DNA of 64,000 nt from Druceiella hillmani (Eukaryota; Arthropoda; Insecta; Lepidoptera; Hepialidae). Location of the stretch: assembly GCA_039881145.1 (NCBI GenBank), contig JAYKKI010000126.1, positions 3,378,501 through 3,442,500 on the forward strand, given 5' to 3'. The translations under genes and the position numbers were made by a program. The notes below the pieces were generated by a model. That model was not told the DNA's origin. It searched no databases and worked only from the letters and a program-made list of their open reading frames with translations. Position 1 is the stretch's first letter, and the number at the start of each line of letters is the position of its first letter. Below are positions 53,084 through 64,000 of this stretch, one piece after another.

Positions 53084-53585
53084 TCGTTAAGAGATACTAA
53101 CGTTAGTTACACCCGTGCCAATATATAATAACGAAAACTCAATAATTTTATGTAAACACATTCTTTACCCAAAGAGTTATGAGTGATAATTACAGGTTTT
53201 CAGTGGATAATCTAGCCGATAAAAATACTTAATTTATAATTTTGAAAAAGTTTTAGAAGAGATTTAATTATATAACAAAGAAAACAAAAAATAAATGAAA
53301 ATTAAAAACAGAGTTTTCTCTCCAATGCGGTATTTCCCTTTTAAACACCTCCTTTAAACTTTTTTCTTTTGACCAATGTGGTAATCTCCTTTTAAACACT
53401 GTGACACTTATTTAAAAATATTATATTTTTGGGAATGAAAACCAAAAAAACTGTTAAATAGAAATGACACTCGTACTACTCGGGTTTCATACGTGTTAAC
53501 ATACACAGTATTTCTATTAACCTATTAAGAAATATTATTTTTCATCATGTAAATATGTTGTTTAATATATCTTTCACGGACTTTT
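53084..53585. other. Upstream region of copy 4, no gene recognised
   Basis: AT-rich. The phrase TTTCCCTTTTAAACAC is present twice with small changes around 53333 and 53386. No gene is seen. Confidence 0.45.
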
Positions 53586-53677
53586 TGTAGTGATAATTCT
53601 AAAAATTCACGGTCTTTTCTTTAATTACATGAAGAAAATTAAAGAAAAGACCGTGAATTTTTAGAATTATCACTACA
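53586..53677. repeat. Perfect inverted repeat, 41-bp arms
   Basis: The left arm 53586-53626 begins TGTAGTGATAATTCTAAAAA. The right arm 53637-53677 ends TTTTTAGAATTATCACTACA. The arms are exact complements around a 10-base loop (ACATGAAGAA). Confidence 0.97.
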
Positions 53678-56585
53678 GTTTTGAATCAAACTTTAGGTAA
53701 ACATACAGTAACACTGTTTTTGATTCACTTCAACACTTTCAACAAATATTTCATGAACTATCTTCCATAATATTTTAAGAAAAAAATTATTTTGGAATAA
53801 AAACATTATAAGAAAAAAATTATAATTTTCGAAACTATTTATATGAAAAAAAAAATCGAGTACATCATTTGTACTTTTGAAAATTTTCGTAATGTTAATA
53901 ATTGAGACAAATTTGGATTAATATGCTACCGCCATGCCAAATTTAGTTTCTACTTAAAATGTTTTTCAGAATAACTGCTTGGATAAACAGACAAACGAAC
54001 GGACATATAAGTGATCGTACAAAGGTTTCGTTTTTTGAGATACGGTACCTTAAAATTGGATGTGTCCTTTACATCAAATTTTCTTCGGGACAGCTCATGT
54101 GGCTGAAGCTTGAAATGATCCCCAAATATTTATATAATGCACAAATATGTCTGTAGGTTTTATAATTAAACTCGAAATTTAAATTTGGTGCATCGAAAAT
54201 TGGAATAACATATATATGTATTTATAGTGTTCTGTTAATTTTTTAATGTCTGTCTTTCCGTTCTGTTTTCACGGCATTCCATCCGTATGTCACTGCATCA
54301 CAGTTCTTTCAATTTAAAACTAAGTCAGATGAAATTTTACAAACATGTACTGAAATTTTACAGATATATATGTGAAATGTTATGAAGAAGGAAAAAATAT
54401 TTTTAATTTTGTTTCTGGGAGTTATTTTTTTTATTTGTAACAATTATAGTATTCATACGTCGAACTTGGGGATACATTATTTTGTAATTAAAGAGGTTTT
54501 TTTAAAATGCAATGGAAATTATTAAGAATTTTTTTGACATGTAAAACACATCCATATCAATAGTTAAATTACTTGTTAGTTTAAATTATTAAGTATTTCT
54601 TTCTTTCATAATTTTCATTGACAGTTTTCCATAAGAACAAATTCTTAATATTATTAATGGGAAGATACTTTTCAAGTGTTAATAATTGTACCTAATGTAT
54701 GTGTGTTTATTCTAAAGTCTTATTTATTCTAAGGTCTTAATAAATAAATAAAAAAATTTGGTCTAAAAATTAAAACCACACTAAAACTCCCTTTTTGAAA
54801 TTTCATTCCTCCTTGGGATGAAAAGGGACTATAGGTTTTCCATAGATTTTACAAATTCAGCAGTTCTGATAGCCTGAGAAATAATTTACAAGTAATTGCG
54901 AAGCTGTTTTCCTTTTCTAACTTAATATGTGCAGTAATTTTATCTGAAATACTTATGTCAGAAATATAAAATTCCTGAAAAAGTATTTCTCATCTGGAGT
55001 AAGTCCATATCCAACATGTAATGCAAAGAAGTACTACGGTCTAAGAATTAAGTTTTTCACGAAAAGAAAGTTTATATAGTAGAAGTTTATATAGTAGAAG
55101 TATTCCAGTACTAAGCATCCGGCCATATTTTGAATCGAATTCCACACGATCGAAACCTCGGGCAGTAGTTGGATCTATACATAAATTGAATCGTTCTATG
55201 TTTCCTATAGAAATTAATGGAAAATATGGGTATTTTTGACTGCTAAATGGTTTTCCCTTTCACAGTCACAGATATCCGCATTTAACAGGACAATTTTTTG
55301 GTAGAGTCAAAACACGAAAAAAATATATATAAAAAAGAGATGTTTTATTTTATATCAGTTCTAATTCTATAACTATCGGCAATTTTTGAATTTATAAATT
55401 AATGCCATTATGTATAACATAAATAGGAATCACGTTAAAGAATAAAATTTAAAAAATATCATAGTTACCAACATAAAATCTATAAAATCCTAAAAAAAAT
55501 GATTTAAAATTTCAAATGCGTTTTTCTCAAGACTTGAGTTTCGGCAACGGGAATTATTGAAAATTCATAACTTTTAAATCAATAAGAATACAAGCGTTTG
55601 GAAAAAAACGTAATTCAGTAGAATCTTCTTTTTATAGAAAACATTAAGAAGTTGATTTTGTAATAATTGAAATATGAAATAATTGATAGTACCGTTATCA
55701 TTTTGCATGCACAATAATACAATTATAGAAAAAATTCAATTAATTTATTTTTACCCACTGTACTATAAATATATTTTCACGGCTGTTCAATTCAATGACG
55801 TGGAAGAAGTGACATCTGTAAGTATAAAAGTGCATCGCGCTGGTGTAGAATATATTCCATTAAAATTGTATTTATATTACGACGCTAGATGTCGTGAAGA
55901 ACTTAATTAAACATTATTTCTTGATTGTAAAATATGGTAAATATGGCAAAAATATGAGTTCGTAATTTAGAAAAATTAAACATTTATCGTTTTTTACCGT
56001 CCCGGTAGAAAAATAAACGTTTTTCATAGTTCATCGGTTCCATTTTGACCGACATGATCAGAAGGTTTTGACAAATCTATTTTAAATGAAATACTTCATG
56101 AAAGATTTCCTTCAGAATAAAATTTTTTTTCTGGTTGCCTAATTTTATTATAAATTAATTATTTTATTTTTATCCAGTGAGTGTACTGAAATATTTTCAT
56201 ATTTACATGTGGTGTATAAAGCGGCGACATCTATTAGCATTAATAAAAACCTTGTACTGCTGTAGATTAAAACTGTACTATCATACGTCGCTAGATGCTA
56301 TTATGAGCTTAATCAAATGTTTTTCTTTCTTATTTGATAGTAAACATGAAATAAATGAATTCGTATTTTAAATAAATCACGTCTGTTGCATATTCTCATC
56401 CAAAGGAAAAAAATATACATTATTCACATGCCAGCAACAGCTTAACCGATATGGCCCTAAGATTACGAAAAATGTTATCTTACTTCACGAGAGTTTCTCT
56501 TATAAATACTAAATTTTGTTCTGATCGTCAATTTCAGTAATGTGTTCAACTCACTAGATCTTGACGTTGATCTTTAAATTAAAGT
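53678..56585. other. AT-rich intergenic region, no gene recognised
   Basis: Several open frames of 60-75 codons occur (53959, 55683, 56177), without motifs. Loosely similar blocks around 55740-55910 and 56160-56320 share ACGCTAGATG and AATATTTTCA phrases. A fragment at 54240-54310 carries the CTTTCCGTTC/CATCCGT type of dispersed repeat. Confidence 0.4.
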
Positions 56586-56589
56586 TACT

Positions 56590-57065
56590 TAGTACTTCAT
56601 AACCATCATTCGTTTTATTTCGTTTGCTGCGAACATTGTTTTTATATTTTTGGTAGTGGACCATTTTACCATAAGATGGAATCCGTCTACATTGCATGTT
56701 TCAATATTCATTGCTATTGTCGTTTTCGATGTACAGGTAAATAATTTATACGTAAATGACTTTTTAAAACTTACTTGCTAATGTATGTCTGCAACTTGCT
56801 AATGTATAATAATCGATATCGATTTTTTGCCTCAAAACCATTGTTTGTTTTAATCTCAATTGCTGCGAACGATGTTTTAATACTTTTGGTAGTGGACTTA
56901 CCATAAGGTGGAATCCGTCTACATTGCATGTTTCAATATCCGTGGCTATTGTCATTTTCGATGTACAGGTAAATAATTTATACGTAAATGACTTTTTAAA
57001 AATTACTTGCTAATGTATGTCTGTAACTTGCTAATGTATAACAATCGATATCGATTTTTGTCAGA
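56590..57065. repeat. 232-bp tandem duplication with exon-like core
   Basis: Two copies share GGAATCCGTCTACATTGCAT and CGATGTACAGGTAAATAATT, and end with ATCGATATCGATTTTT. Each has a 61-nt open core between an ATAAG acceptor-like site and a CAG-GTAAAT donor-like site (56676-56736 and 56908-56968, plus strand). The core reads ESVYIACFNI and a few cysteines more. Whether it is transcribed is unknown. Confidence 0.8.
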
Positions 57066-57089
57066 TCACACAAAATTGTGTCTATCAAT

Positions 57090-57835
57090 GAATCTTAATA
57101 ATACAAGGTTAAAATAATCAGTAGTAGCTAGAGAATAATTTGAAAGATGCCACCTTTGTCACGTCTAACATTAAGCAGCGCTGTAATTTAATTTTCTAGA
57201 TCTGGATCTACTGATTGATTAACATTAGTAGATGCAGATTAATGATGTTATGAGTACTTACTAAAGCAACTTCAAATATTGGGACTGGCTAAATCCAAAT
57301 TCATCTAGATTTATTACTTACTATTAGTTTGATAACAAAGCGCATTCGCAATATACCAATAAATCTTGATAATACAAGAATAAAATAATCAGTAGTTAGC
57401 CAAAGGATATTTGAAAGAAAACACCTTTGTCACGTCTAACATTAAGCGGCACTGTAATTTAACTATTTGGATCTGGATCTACTAATTTATTAAAATTAGT
57501 AGATTCAGATTAGTGATGTTATAGGTACTTACTAAAGTAACTTCAGTCAGTCACAGACTTCAGTTCGTCAGTGAATTGAATCAGTAATTAGCTAGAGGAT
57601 AATTTGAAAGACGCCACCTTTGTCACGTCTAAGATCAAACAGCACTGTAATTTAATTTTCTAGATCTGGATCTACTAATTGATTAAATTTAGTAGATTTA
57701 GAGTAATGATGTTATAGGTACTTACTAAAGTGATTTCAGATATTCGCACTGGCCAAATTCAAATTCTTCTAGATTAATCAATTACTTACTATTAGTTTAG
57801 CAATTAACAAACCGCATCCGCAATATACCACTCTA
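57090..57835. repeat. Tandem repeat, three units with inner inverted repeat
   Basis: ACCTTTGTCACGTCTAA occurs near 57151, 57423 and 57616. Each unit also carries GATCTGGATCTACTNATTNA and its partial complement TTAGTAGATTCAGAT, a small hairpin. Units differ in length. Confidence 0.85.
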
Positions 57836-58007
57836 CCATTATCACATCCATTTAATGACTGCTAAATATCGATTTAACTTCAGATTTAGAGATTGTATTG
57901 GATTTATTCGAAAAGTCTTCTAATTTTTTAATTGCATGCTGCTAATTTGTGAAAGGGGTTGATTTCTGATGAGTATTTCGCTATATACAGTTGTGGGCAA
58001 CTAATTA

Positions 58008-59100
58008 AGATAGAAATTTGTGGAAAATTTATTGTTCAAGTCCCTGTATTTTTCAACTGAAATAGATATCATTGTCTGTTATTGTGTAATGCTTTTATCA
58101 TGGCTAGCAGTTTATAATTATAAAAGAAAAAAAAATGTAAAAAAATAAGCAGTTTTCTACTCATGTTTATATTATTTCAATAATAAGTTTATAACCTACT
58201 GTAATGTTTCGAAATATGTAATGCCACTGAATGAGTTCCGGGAAAGAAAAGGCTAAGAAAAATAACCAAGAAGAAGATCGTGGGAAAGTCACAATTACCG
58301 AGAGAGATACTTTTAAAAGTTCCATAATTATTTAAGGGGAAGTATTATAATGATAAGAATTCGGGCCAGAATTAAAGGTCGGCATACCAGCAAGTGTCAT
58401 TCGAAAATGACTAATAGAGGGAAAGTAGTTCAAAAGAGTTACTCGAAAAGTTCCATTATTAAAAAGGGAACATAAACTAGTACAATGTGTATTTATTAGG
58501 AAATAATTTGGACTATTCTGAATGAAAACATGTGTTATTTGCTGACAAGACATTTGACAAGGTATCATTTAAAGGAAAAATGAATCCAAAATACAAAAGA
58601 AAGCAAGTAAAATATGGAGAAGGCAACATGAAAGTTTGGGGCTGTTTTTCAGAATTTAGAGTGGAACATGTAAACAGATTTAAGTCATTCCTGATCAAGA
58701 CCAATGAATAAAAATATTACAGGAGATATTATACCGAAGAAATTCTCCCTGTTATTTGTTGTTACGATACCGGCACAAAACATACAGCGCTGTGGGTCAA
58801 ATCTTCCTTGCAAAGAAATCTTCCTTGCCGTGTCTGTACTAGATTTACTCGCAAATAGTCCAGATCTAAACCAGTGCTTGTGATACGAAGTTAAAATAAA
58901 AGTTGCAAAAATGTTAAGAATACAAGTCAAGAAAAAAGTTGGAACTCAGAGCACAGTCACTTTATGTCACAAATCAGCTTTACGGCACTTTCAAGAAGCT
59001 TCGAACGACCTATCCTGTGGAATTAAACGGAATTTAATAGCACAGAGGACGAGTTGACGTCAAAAGGTTTAGTCAACGACAACCACACTGGATACTAGAT
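58008..59100 (+). mobile_element. Tc1/mariner-type transposon remnant
   Basis: The transposase is in pieces on the plus strand: a start like MSSGKEKAKK near 58230, a helix-turn-helix remnant around 58340-58460, and the best part at 58550-58690 with MNPKYKRKQVKYGEGNMKV and WGCFS, the block before the second catalytic aspartate in Tc1-like enzymes. Later pieces (58730-59090) are scrambled. TACAGTTGTGGGCAACTAAT near 58005 may be the left end with its TA. I find no right end. Confidence 0.75.
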
Positions 59101-59589
59101 TATACTACGGTAAATTAAATTTAGTCGAAATTGGCAATAAAGAGAAGTTTATGTCAGTAGTTATTTTTTGTTTATGTTTTTAAACAGTTTACTTTAGTTT
59201 CATGTTTCGTACGTTGTTGATTCAAATCTTGCGATGGATTTTTAGCTACTTAAACTATTCTCATAAAACTTTGCAGTCCCCCATAACAATACGTCATTAT
59301 GATAATTACAACCTTGGATCTTCAAATCCTGTTGCTGCAGGGGTAGTGTCTGCCTGAACCATGAGACTTGACGATCTGTTGATTTTAAATTAATATTGTG
59401 AGTCTCTAGTAAAGATTTTGCCATTGAACTTTTTTTATTTTTTTAATTGATAAAACAGAGCACAAAAGTTATTCCGGTCATTGAGTAAATATCATAAAAT
59501 CAAATAAAGTAAATAAAGCACACCAAAAAATAAAAAATAAAATAAAGCTTATTTTTTTTTATTAGATGGTTTTATTATATAAGCAACAA

Positions 59590-59935
59590 TATATATTGTA
59601 TGTTCCAAATGAATTGTCCAGTAATATTCAACAAGATATATTGTACTTTCCAAATTAATGGTCCAGTAATATTCAACAAGATATATTGTACGTTCCAAAT
59701 TAATTGTCCAGTAATATTCAACAATATTTATTGTATGTTCCAAATGAATTATCCAGTAATATTCAACAAGATATATTGTACGTTCCAAATTAATTGTCCA
59801 ATAATATTCAATGATATATATTGCATGTTCCAATTTAATTGTCCAGTAATATTCAACAAGGCATATTACATGTTCCAAATTAAGTGTCCGGTAATATTCA
59901 ACAAGATATATTGTATGTTTCAAATTAGTATTTTA
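59590..59935. repeat. 45-bp minisatellite, about eight units
   Basis: CCAGTAATATTCAAC recurs at 59618, 59663, 59708 and 59753 and on, a step of 45 bp. Because 45 is a multiple of three and stops are absent, both strands are open (15-residue repeats such as YLVEYYWTINLE on the minus strand). I think this is a by-product of the period and not a gene. Confidence 0.9.
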
Positions 59936-60536
59936 AGTGTCCGAAAATGATGAACATGAAGTTAGGCAGAGTAGAAGAAAAAAATTTCTCATTTAGTAAC
60001 AATGTGTAATTAATTGAATACACCGTATACGAGTCCTCCCAAAAAGTTATAACTCACGATTCTTTAGAATATTTGTTTTCTTCTTCAAATACTCTTTTCT
60101 TCATATGATCAAATATATTTAAATGTGTGTATATATAGAAATAAAAGCAGTAATATATTTTAATCTTAAATATTATATAAGACGTTACATCTCATTTTAT
60201 AAGCTCTGTTCATATCGCTATGACGCCTAATTATATATTAATAGTTATTTTAGTTCTAAAAGGAATTAATTCATCGTATATATTGTTTGTGGAAATTAAT
60301 GTATACGAATATCAGGAAAAAGATTTTCTTTTCGTCCTTCAATAATTTTATGTAAAGCAATCTTTTAAGCTTTTTAAATGTTTATCCTAAATATAGGGAA
60401 TATGCTTATATTTGTGAATACGATAAATTAAAAAATGTTGTATTTTGTTGCAAACACAGCAGTAGTCATGTCTACTGAATGTATATAAACATCTATATTT
60501 AGATTACCATGTCCATGTATTTATTTGCTTTTTCTG
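59936..60536. other. AT-rich, no gene recognised
   Basis: This lies 3' of the last exon of family member 5. No exon is evident. An AATAAA-type signal for that gene would be expected below 60536; AT-rich sequence offers several candidates on the minus strand but none stands out. Confidence 0.4.
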
Positions 60537-60698
60537 CTACTTTTTGTGAATAGTCAGTTTAAAGCGGAAGCAGAATAGCTGCTGGCCATGAGGTCCCGTG
60601 ACATCCGCCTGGACGCGGTACACACCGTAGAAGAAAGTTTTCCCAAAAAGAACGACGAGCGTTTTCTCCATGTCGCGCGCTAAAAAGGTATGGTTGCC
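60537..60698 (-). CDS. Secreted-protein gene family, member 5 (last exon)
   Basis: The acceptor ATGTTGCAG precedes GGCAACC, and the exon codes 53 residues before TAG. That is the same 162 nt, phase 0, as the last exon of copy 2. The sequence starts GNHTFLARDMEK and has LFGKTFFYGVYRVQADV, matching the GENFVYGxYTGDV core of copies 2-4, and a cysteine near residue 43. It is GC-richer than its surroundings and much more diverged than copies 1-4 are from each other, so it looks like an older, possibly better conserved member. I find no exon D within 660 bp, although D-E introns in the other copies are 270-790 bp. The rest probably lies beyond the satellite. Confidence 0.6.
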   Translation of the reverse strand, partial: GNHTFLARDMEKTLVVLFGKTFFYGVYRVQADVTGPHGQQLFCFRFKLTIHKK

Positions 60699-61361
60699 CT
60701 GCAACATAAAGATCCACATTTATTTAAGAATAATAAACTTCATAAATAAATATATAAATTGTAGCAAATATGACCTACAATACAGATGTATATTTGCTTA
60801 CCACACTTTTTTTTAGATTCTGCTACACGAACGTTGGTCAATGAAAAAAGCAATCGTTTCCAAGAGAATCGCTTTCAAAAATAGAAATTTGAAAAAAAAG
60901 TCAATAAAAAAAGGAAATAATGTTATAAACAATTTTAGAAAACCCTTTTCCAAATGTAAATATCACAAAGAAGACAAACTGATTATTCGCGAAATGTTGA
61001 CATATTTTCCATAATTTTTATATTCATCACATTATTTTGAATAGGAATAAAAAAACAGAGTTTCTTTAAACAAAAATTGAAACATAGAAAATTTCTTTTT
61101 CTTCATAATAATGAGCTGAATCGTATGTAACCAGAACACTAATTTTAAACCTGTGAAAATATATAGTTATGAGTAATATAGTAGTGTACATATGTATATA
61201 TAACAGGTACTTTAAATATTTCCATATTTAAATTTAGAATTTGGGAAACAGAATATTTACTTAACCAGAGAAAGTTTGTAATTTTCACGCGTATTTGTTT
61301 ATTGGAACAGGTCTTAATGAAAGATATTGTTAAACATTTCATCTCATTATATAATAGTTAA
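60699..61361. other. Probable intron of member 5
   Basis: AT-rich. A 65-codon minus-strand frame (61145-61342) shows none of the exon D motifs (FNYKEKN, ENCS). No other exon is seen. Confidence 0.4.
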
Positions 61362-64000
61362 ACTCACAGTCGTCGTTAAATTTGGAAATCTTAGAAAAAT
61401 TGTGTACGCAGTATATATTTGAACTTCAAATATATGAACTATTTGTGAATTTAAATCAGATCATCTAATAAATTCACAGTCGTCGTTAAATTTGGAAAGC
61501 TTAGAAAGATTGTGTACGCGTTACATAATTGAACTCCGAATATTTGAACTATTTGTGAATTTGAAACAGATCATCTAATAAATTCACAGTCGTCGTTAAA
61601 TTTGGAAAGCTTAGAAAAATTGTGTACTCGTTACATAATTGAACTCCGAATATTTGAACTATTTGTGAATTTGAAACAGATCATCTAATAAATTCACAGT
61701 CGTCGTTAAATTTGGAAAGCTTAGAAAAATTGTGTACTCGTTACATAATTGAACTCCGAATATTTGAACTATTTGTGAATTTAAAACAGATCATCTAATA
61801 AATTCACAGTCGTCCTTAAATTTGGAAAGCTTAGAAAAATTGTGTACGCGTTACATAATTGAACTCCGAATATTTGAACTATTTGTGAATTTGAAACAGA
61901 TCATCTAATAAATTCACAGTCGTCGTTAAATTTGGAAAGCTTAGAAAAATTGTGTACGCGTTACATAATTGAACTCCGAATATTTGAACTATTTGTGAAT
62001 TTGAAACAGATCATCTAATAAATTCACAGTCGTCGTTAAATTTGGAAAGCTTAGAAAAATTGTGTACGCGTTACATAATTGAACTCCGAATATTTGAACT
62101 ATTTGTGAATTTGAAACAGATCATCTAATAAATTCACAGTCGTCGTTAAATTTGGAAAGCTTAGAAAAATTGTGTACGCGTTACATAATTGAACTCCGAA
62201 TATTTGAACTATTTGTGAATTTGAAACAGATCATCTAATAAATTCACAGTCGTCCTTAAATTTGGAAAGCTTAGAAAAATTGTGTACGCGTTACATAATT
62301 GAACTCCGAATATTTGAACTATTTGTGAATTTGAAACAGATCATCTAATAAATTCACAGTCGTCGTTAAATTTGGAAAGCTTAGAAAAATTGTGTACGCG
62401 TTACATAATTGAACTCCGAATATTTGAACTATTTGCGAATTTAAATCAGATCATCTAATAAATTCACAGTCGTCGTTAAATTTGGAAAGCTTAGAAAAAT
62501 TGTGTACTCGTTACATAACTGAACTCCGAATATTTGAACTATTTGTGAATTTAAAACAGATCATCTAATAAATTCACAGTCGTCCTTAAATTTGGAAAGC
62601 TTAGAAAAATTGTGTACGCGTTACATAATTGAACTCCGAATATTTGAACTATTTGTGAATTTGAAACAGATCATCTAATAAATTCACAGTCATCGTTAAA
62701 TTTGGAAAGCTTAGAAAAATTGTGTACGCGTTACATAATTGAACTCCGAATATTTGAACTATTTGTGAATTTGAAACAGATCATCTAATAAATTCACAGT
62801 CGTCGTTAAATTTGGAAAGCTTAGAAAAATTGTGTACGCGTTACATAATTGAACTCCGAATATTTGAACTATTTGTGAATTTGAAACAGATCATCTAATA
62901 AATTCACAGTCGTCGTTAAATTTGGAAAGCTTAGAAAGATTGTGTACGCGTTACATAATTGAACTCCGAATATTTGAACTATTTGTGAATTTGAAACAGA
63001 TCATCTAATAAATTCACAGTCGTCGTTAAATTTGGAAAGCTTAGAAAAATTGTGTACTCGTTACATAATTGAACTCCGAATATTTGAACTATTTGTGAAT
63101 TTGAAACAGATCATCTAATAAATTCACAGTCGTCGTTAAATTTGGAAAGCTTAGAAAAATTGTGTACTCGTTACATAATTGAACTCCGAATATTTGAACT
63201 ATTTGTGAATTTAAAACAGATCATCTAATAAATTCACAGTCGTCCTTAAATTTGGAAAGCTTAGAAAAATTGTGTACGCGTTACATAATTGAACTCCGAA
63301 TATTTGAACTATTTGTGAATTTGAAACAGATCATCTAATAAATTCACAGTCGTCGTTAAATTTGGAAAGCTTAGAAAAATTGTGTACGCGTTACATAATT
63401 GAACTCCGAATATTTGAACTATTTGTGAATTTGAAACAGATCATCTAATAAATTCACAGTCGTCGTTAAATTTGGAAAGCTTAGAAAAATTGTGTACGCG
63501 TTACATAATTGAACTCCGAATATTTGAACTATTTGTGAATTTGAAACAGATCATCTAATAAATTCACAGTCGTCGTTAAATTTGGAAAGCTTAGAAAAAT
63601 TGTGTACGCGTTACATAATTGAACTCCGAATATTTGAACTATTTGTGAATTTGAAACAGATCATCTAATAAATTCACAGTCGTCCTTAAATTTGGAAAGC
63701 TTAGAAAAATTGTGTACGCGTTACATAATTGAACTCCGAATATTTGAACTATTTGTGAATTTGAAACAGATCATCTAATAAATTCACAGTCGTCATTAAA
63801 TTTGGAAAGCTTAGAAAAATTGTGTACGCGTTACATAATTGAACTCCGAATATTTGAACTATTTGTGAATTTGAAACAGATCATCTAATAAATTCACAGT
63901 CGTCCTTAAATTTGGAAAGCTTAGAAAAATTGTGTACGCGTTACATAATTGAACTCCGAATATTTGAACTATTTGTGAATTTGAAACAGATCATCTAATA
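61362..64000. repeat. 110-bp satellite array, at least 24 units
   Basis: AATTCACAGTCGTCGTTAAA starts a unit every 110 bp from 61471 to the window end (23 units). A diverged edge unit lies at 61362-61470. The monomer holds a 9-bp inverted pair, TGTGAATTT and AAATTCACA, across the unit junction. Diagnostic changes (CGTCCTT, TACTCG, TTAAAAC, AAAGAT) show that units at 61471-62350 are repeated at 62901-63780, 13 units (1430 bp) later. The array continues past the window. It lies on the 5' side of the last exon of member 5. Confidence 0.98.

Noticed and set aside
58332..58930. Overlapping minus-strand frames of 60-80 codons
   Set aside because: They are opposite-strand shadows of the Tc1/mariner transposase remnant.
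61145..61342. Candidate exon D of family member 5
   Set aside because: It lacks the FNYKEKN and ENCS motifs and has no proper acceptor/donor pair at the expected 144-nt spacing.
61362..64000. CRISPR array
   Set aside because: The whole 110-bp unit is repeated, with no variable spacers, and the context is eukaryotic.

Overview
The window is AT-rich eukaryotic, almost certainly insect, DNA. Several dispersed repeats resemble ones I know from moth and butterfly genomes (short units with a GGAGTTCC core at 40.8-41.9 kb, and a tail reading TTTTTTGAAGTTGGTT at about 42.0 kb), so Lepidoptera is my best guess; this rests on recognition, not on a search. Nothing is bacterial: genes are split into small exons by GT-AG introns, and most of the sequence is transposon debris, microsatellites and tandem repeats.

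The host-gene content is one tandem family, all on the minus strand. Four copies share a 69-nt first exon (signal peptide), a 162-nt exon and a 144-nt exon, and the last exon is 159 or 162 nt; all introns are phase 0. Copy 1 (1596-2947) shows only the first two exons before the left window edge. Copy 2 (11587-16131) and copy 4 (44098-52905) look intact and would give secreted proteins of about 178 and 177 residues. Copy 3 (33703-39713) has a stop in its first exon and a partly duplicated third exon. A diverged fifth member shows only its last exon (60537-60698) and runs off to the right. The mature proteins share four cysteines and resemble, by eye, the insect DUF1091 secreted family; the function is unknown. 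A block about 116-148 bp upstream of the ATG is kept in four copies and may be regulatory.

Mobile elements fill the introns and the gaps between copies. From the left: a BEL/Pao gag remnant (60-860); a hAT-type MITE with a perfect 8-bp target duplication (11956-12366); a deleted piggyBac (18671-20355); a Copia element (20588-28437) carrying an inverted Gypsy of the CsRn1/Kabuki type (21487-25467); a second Gypsy of the same family in the opposite orientation (28608-33256); a tRNA-type SINE (35530-35700) whose 3' end matches the 3' end of a LINE remnant (46600-47690); foldback elements and MITEs (38.6-41.4 kb); a pogo-like element with a PHD finger (48726-51648); and a Tc1/mariner remnant (58008-59100). 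Removing the three big insertions at 18.7-33.3 kb restores a sequence collinear with 3780-5060, so the upstream region of copy 2 is a duplicate of that of copy 1.

Tandem repeats are frequent: a 95-bp array with a three-unit higher-order period (5851-6700), a 199-bp array (34730-35540), a 260-bp array (37082-37860), a 45-bp array open on both strands (59590-59935), and a 110-bp satellite (61362 to the window end) with a 13-unit (1430-bp) duplication. Long (TA)n tracts are common from 5 to 36.6 kb and absent after that.
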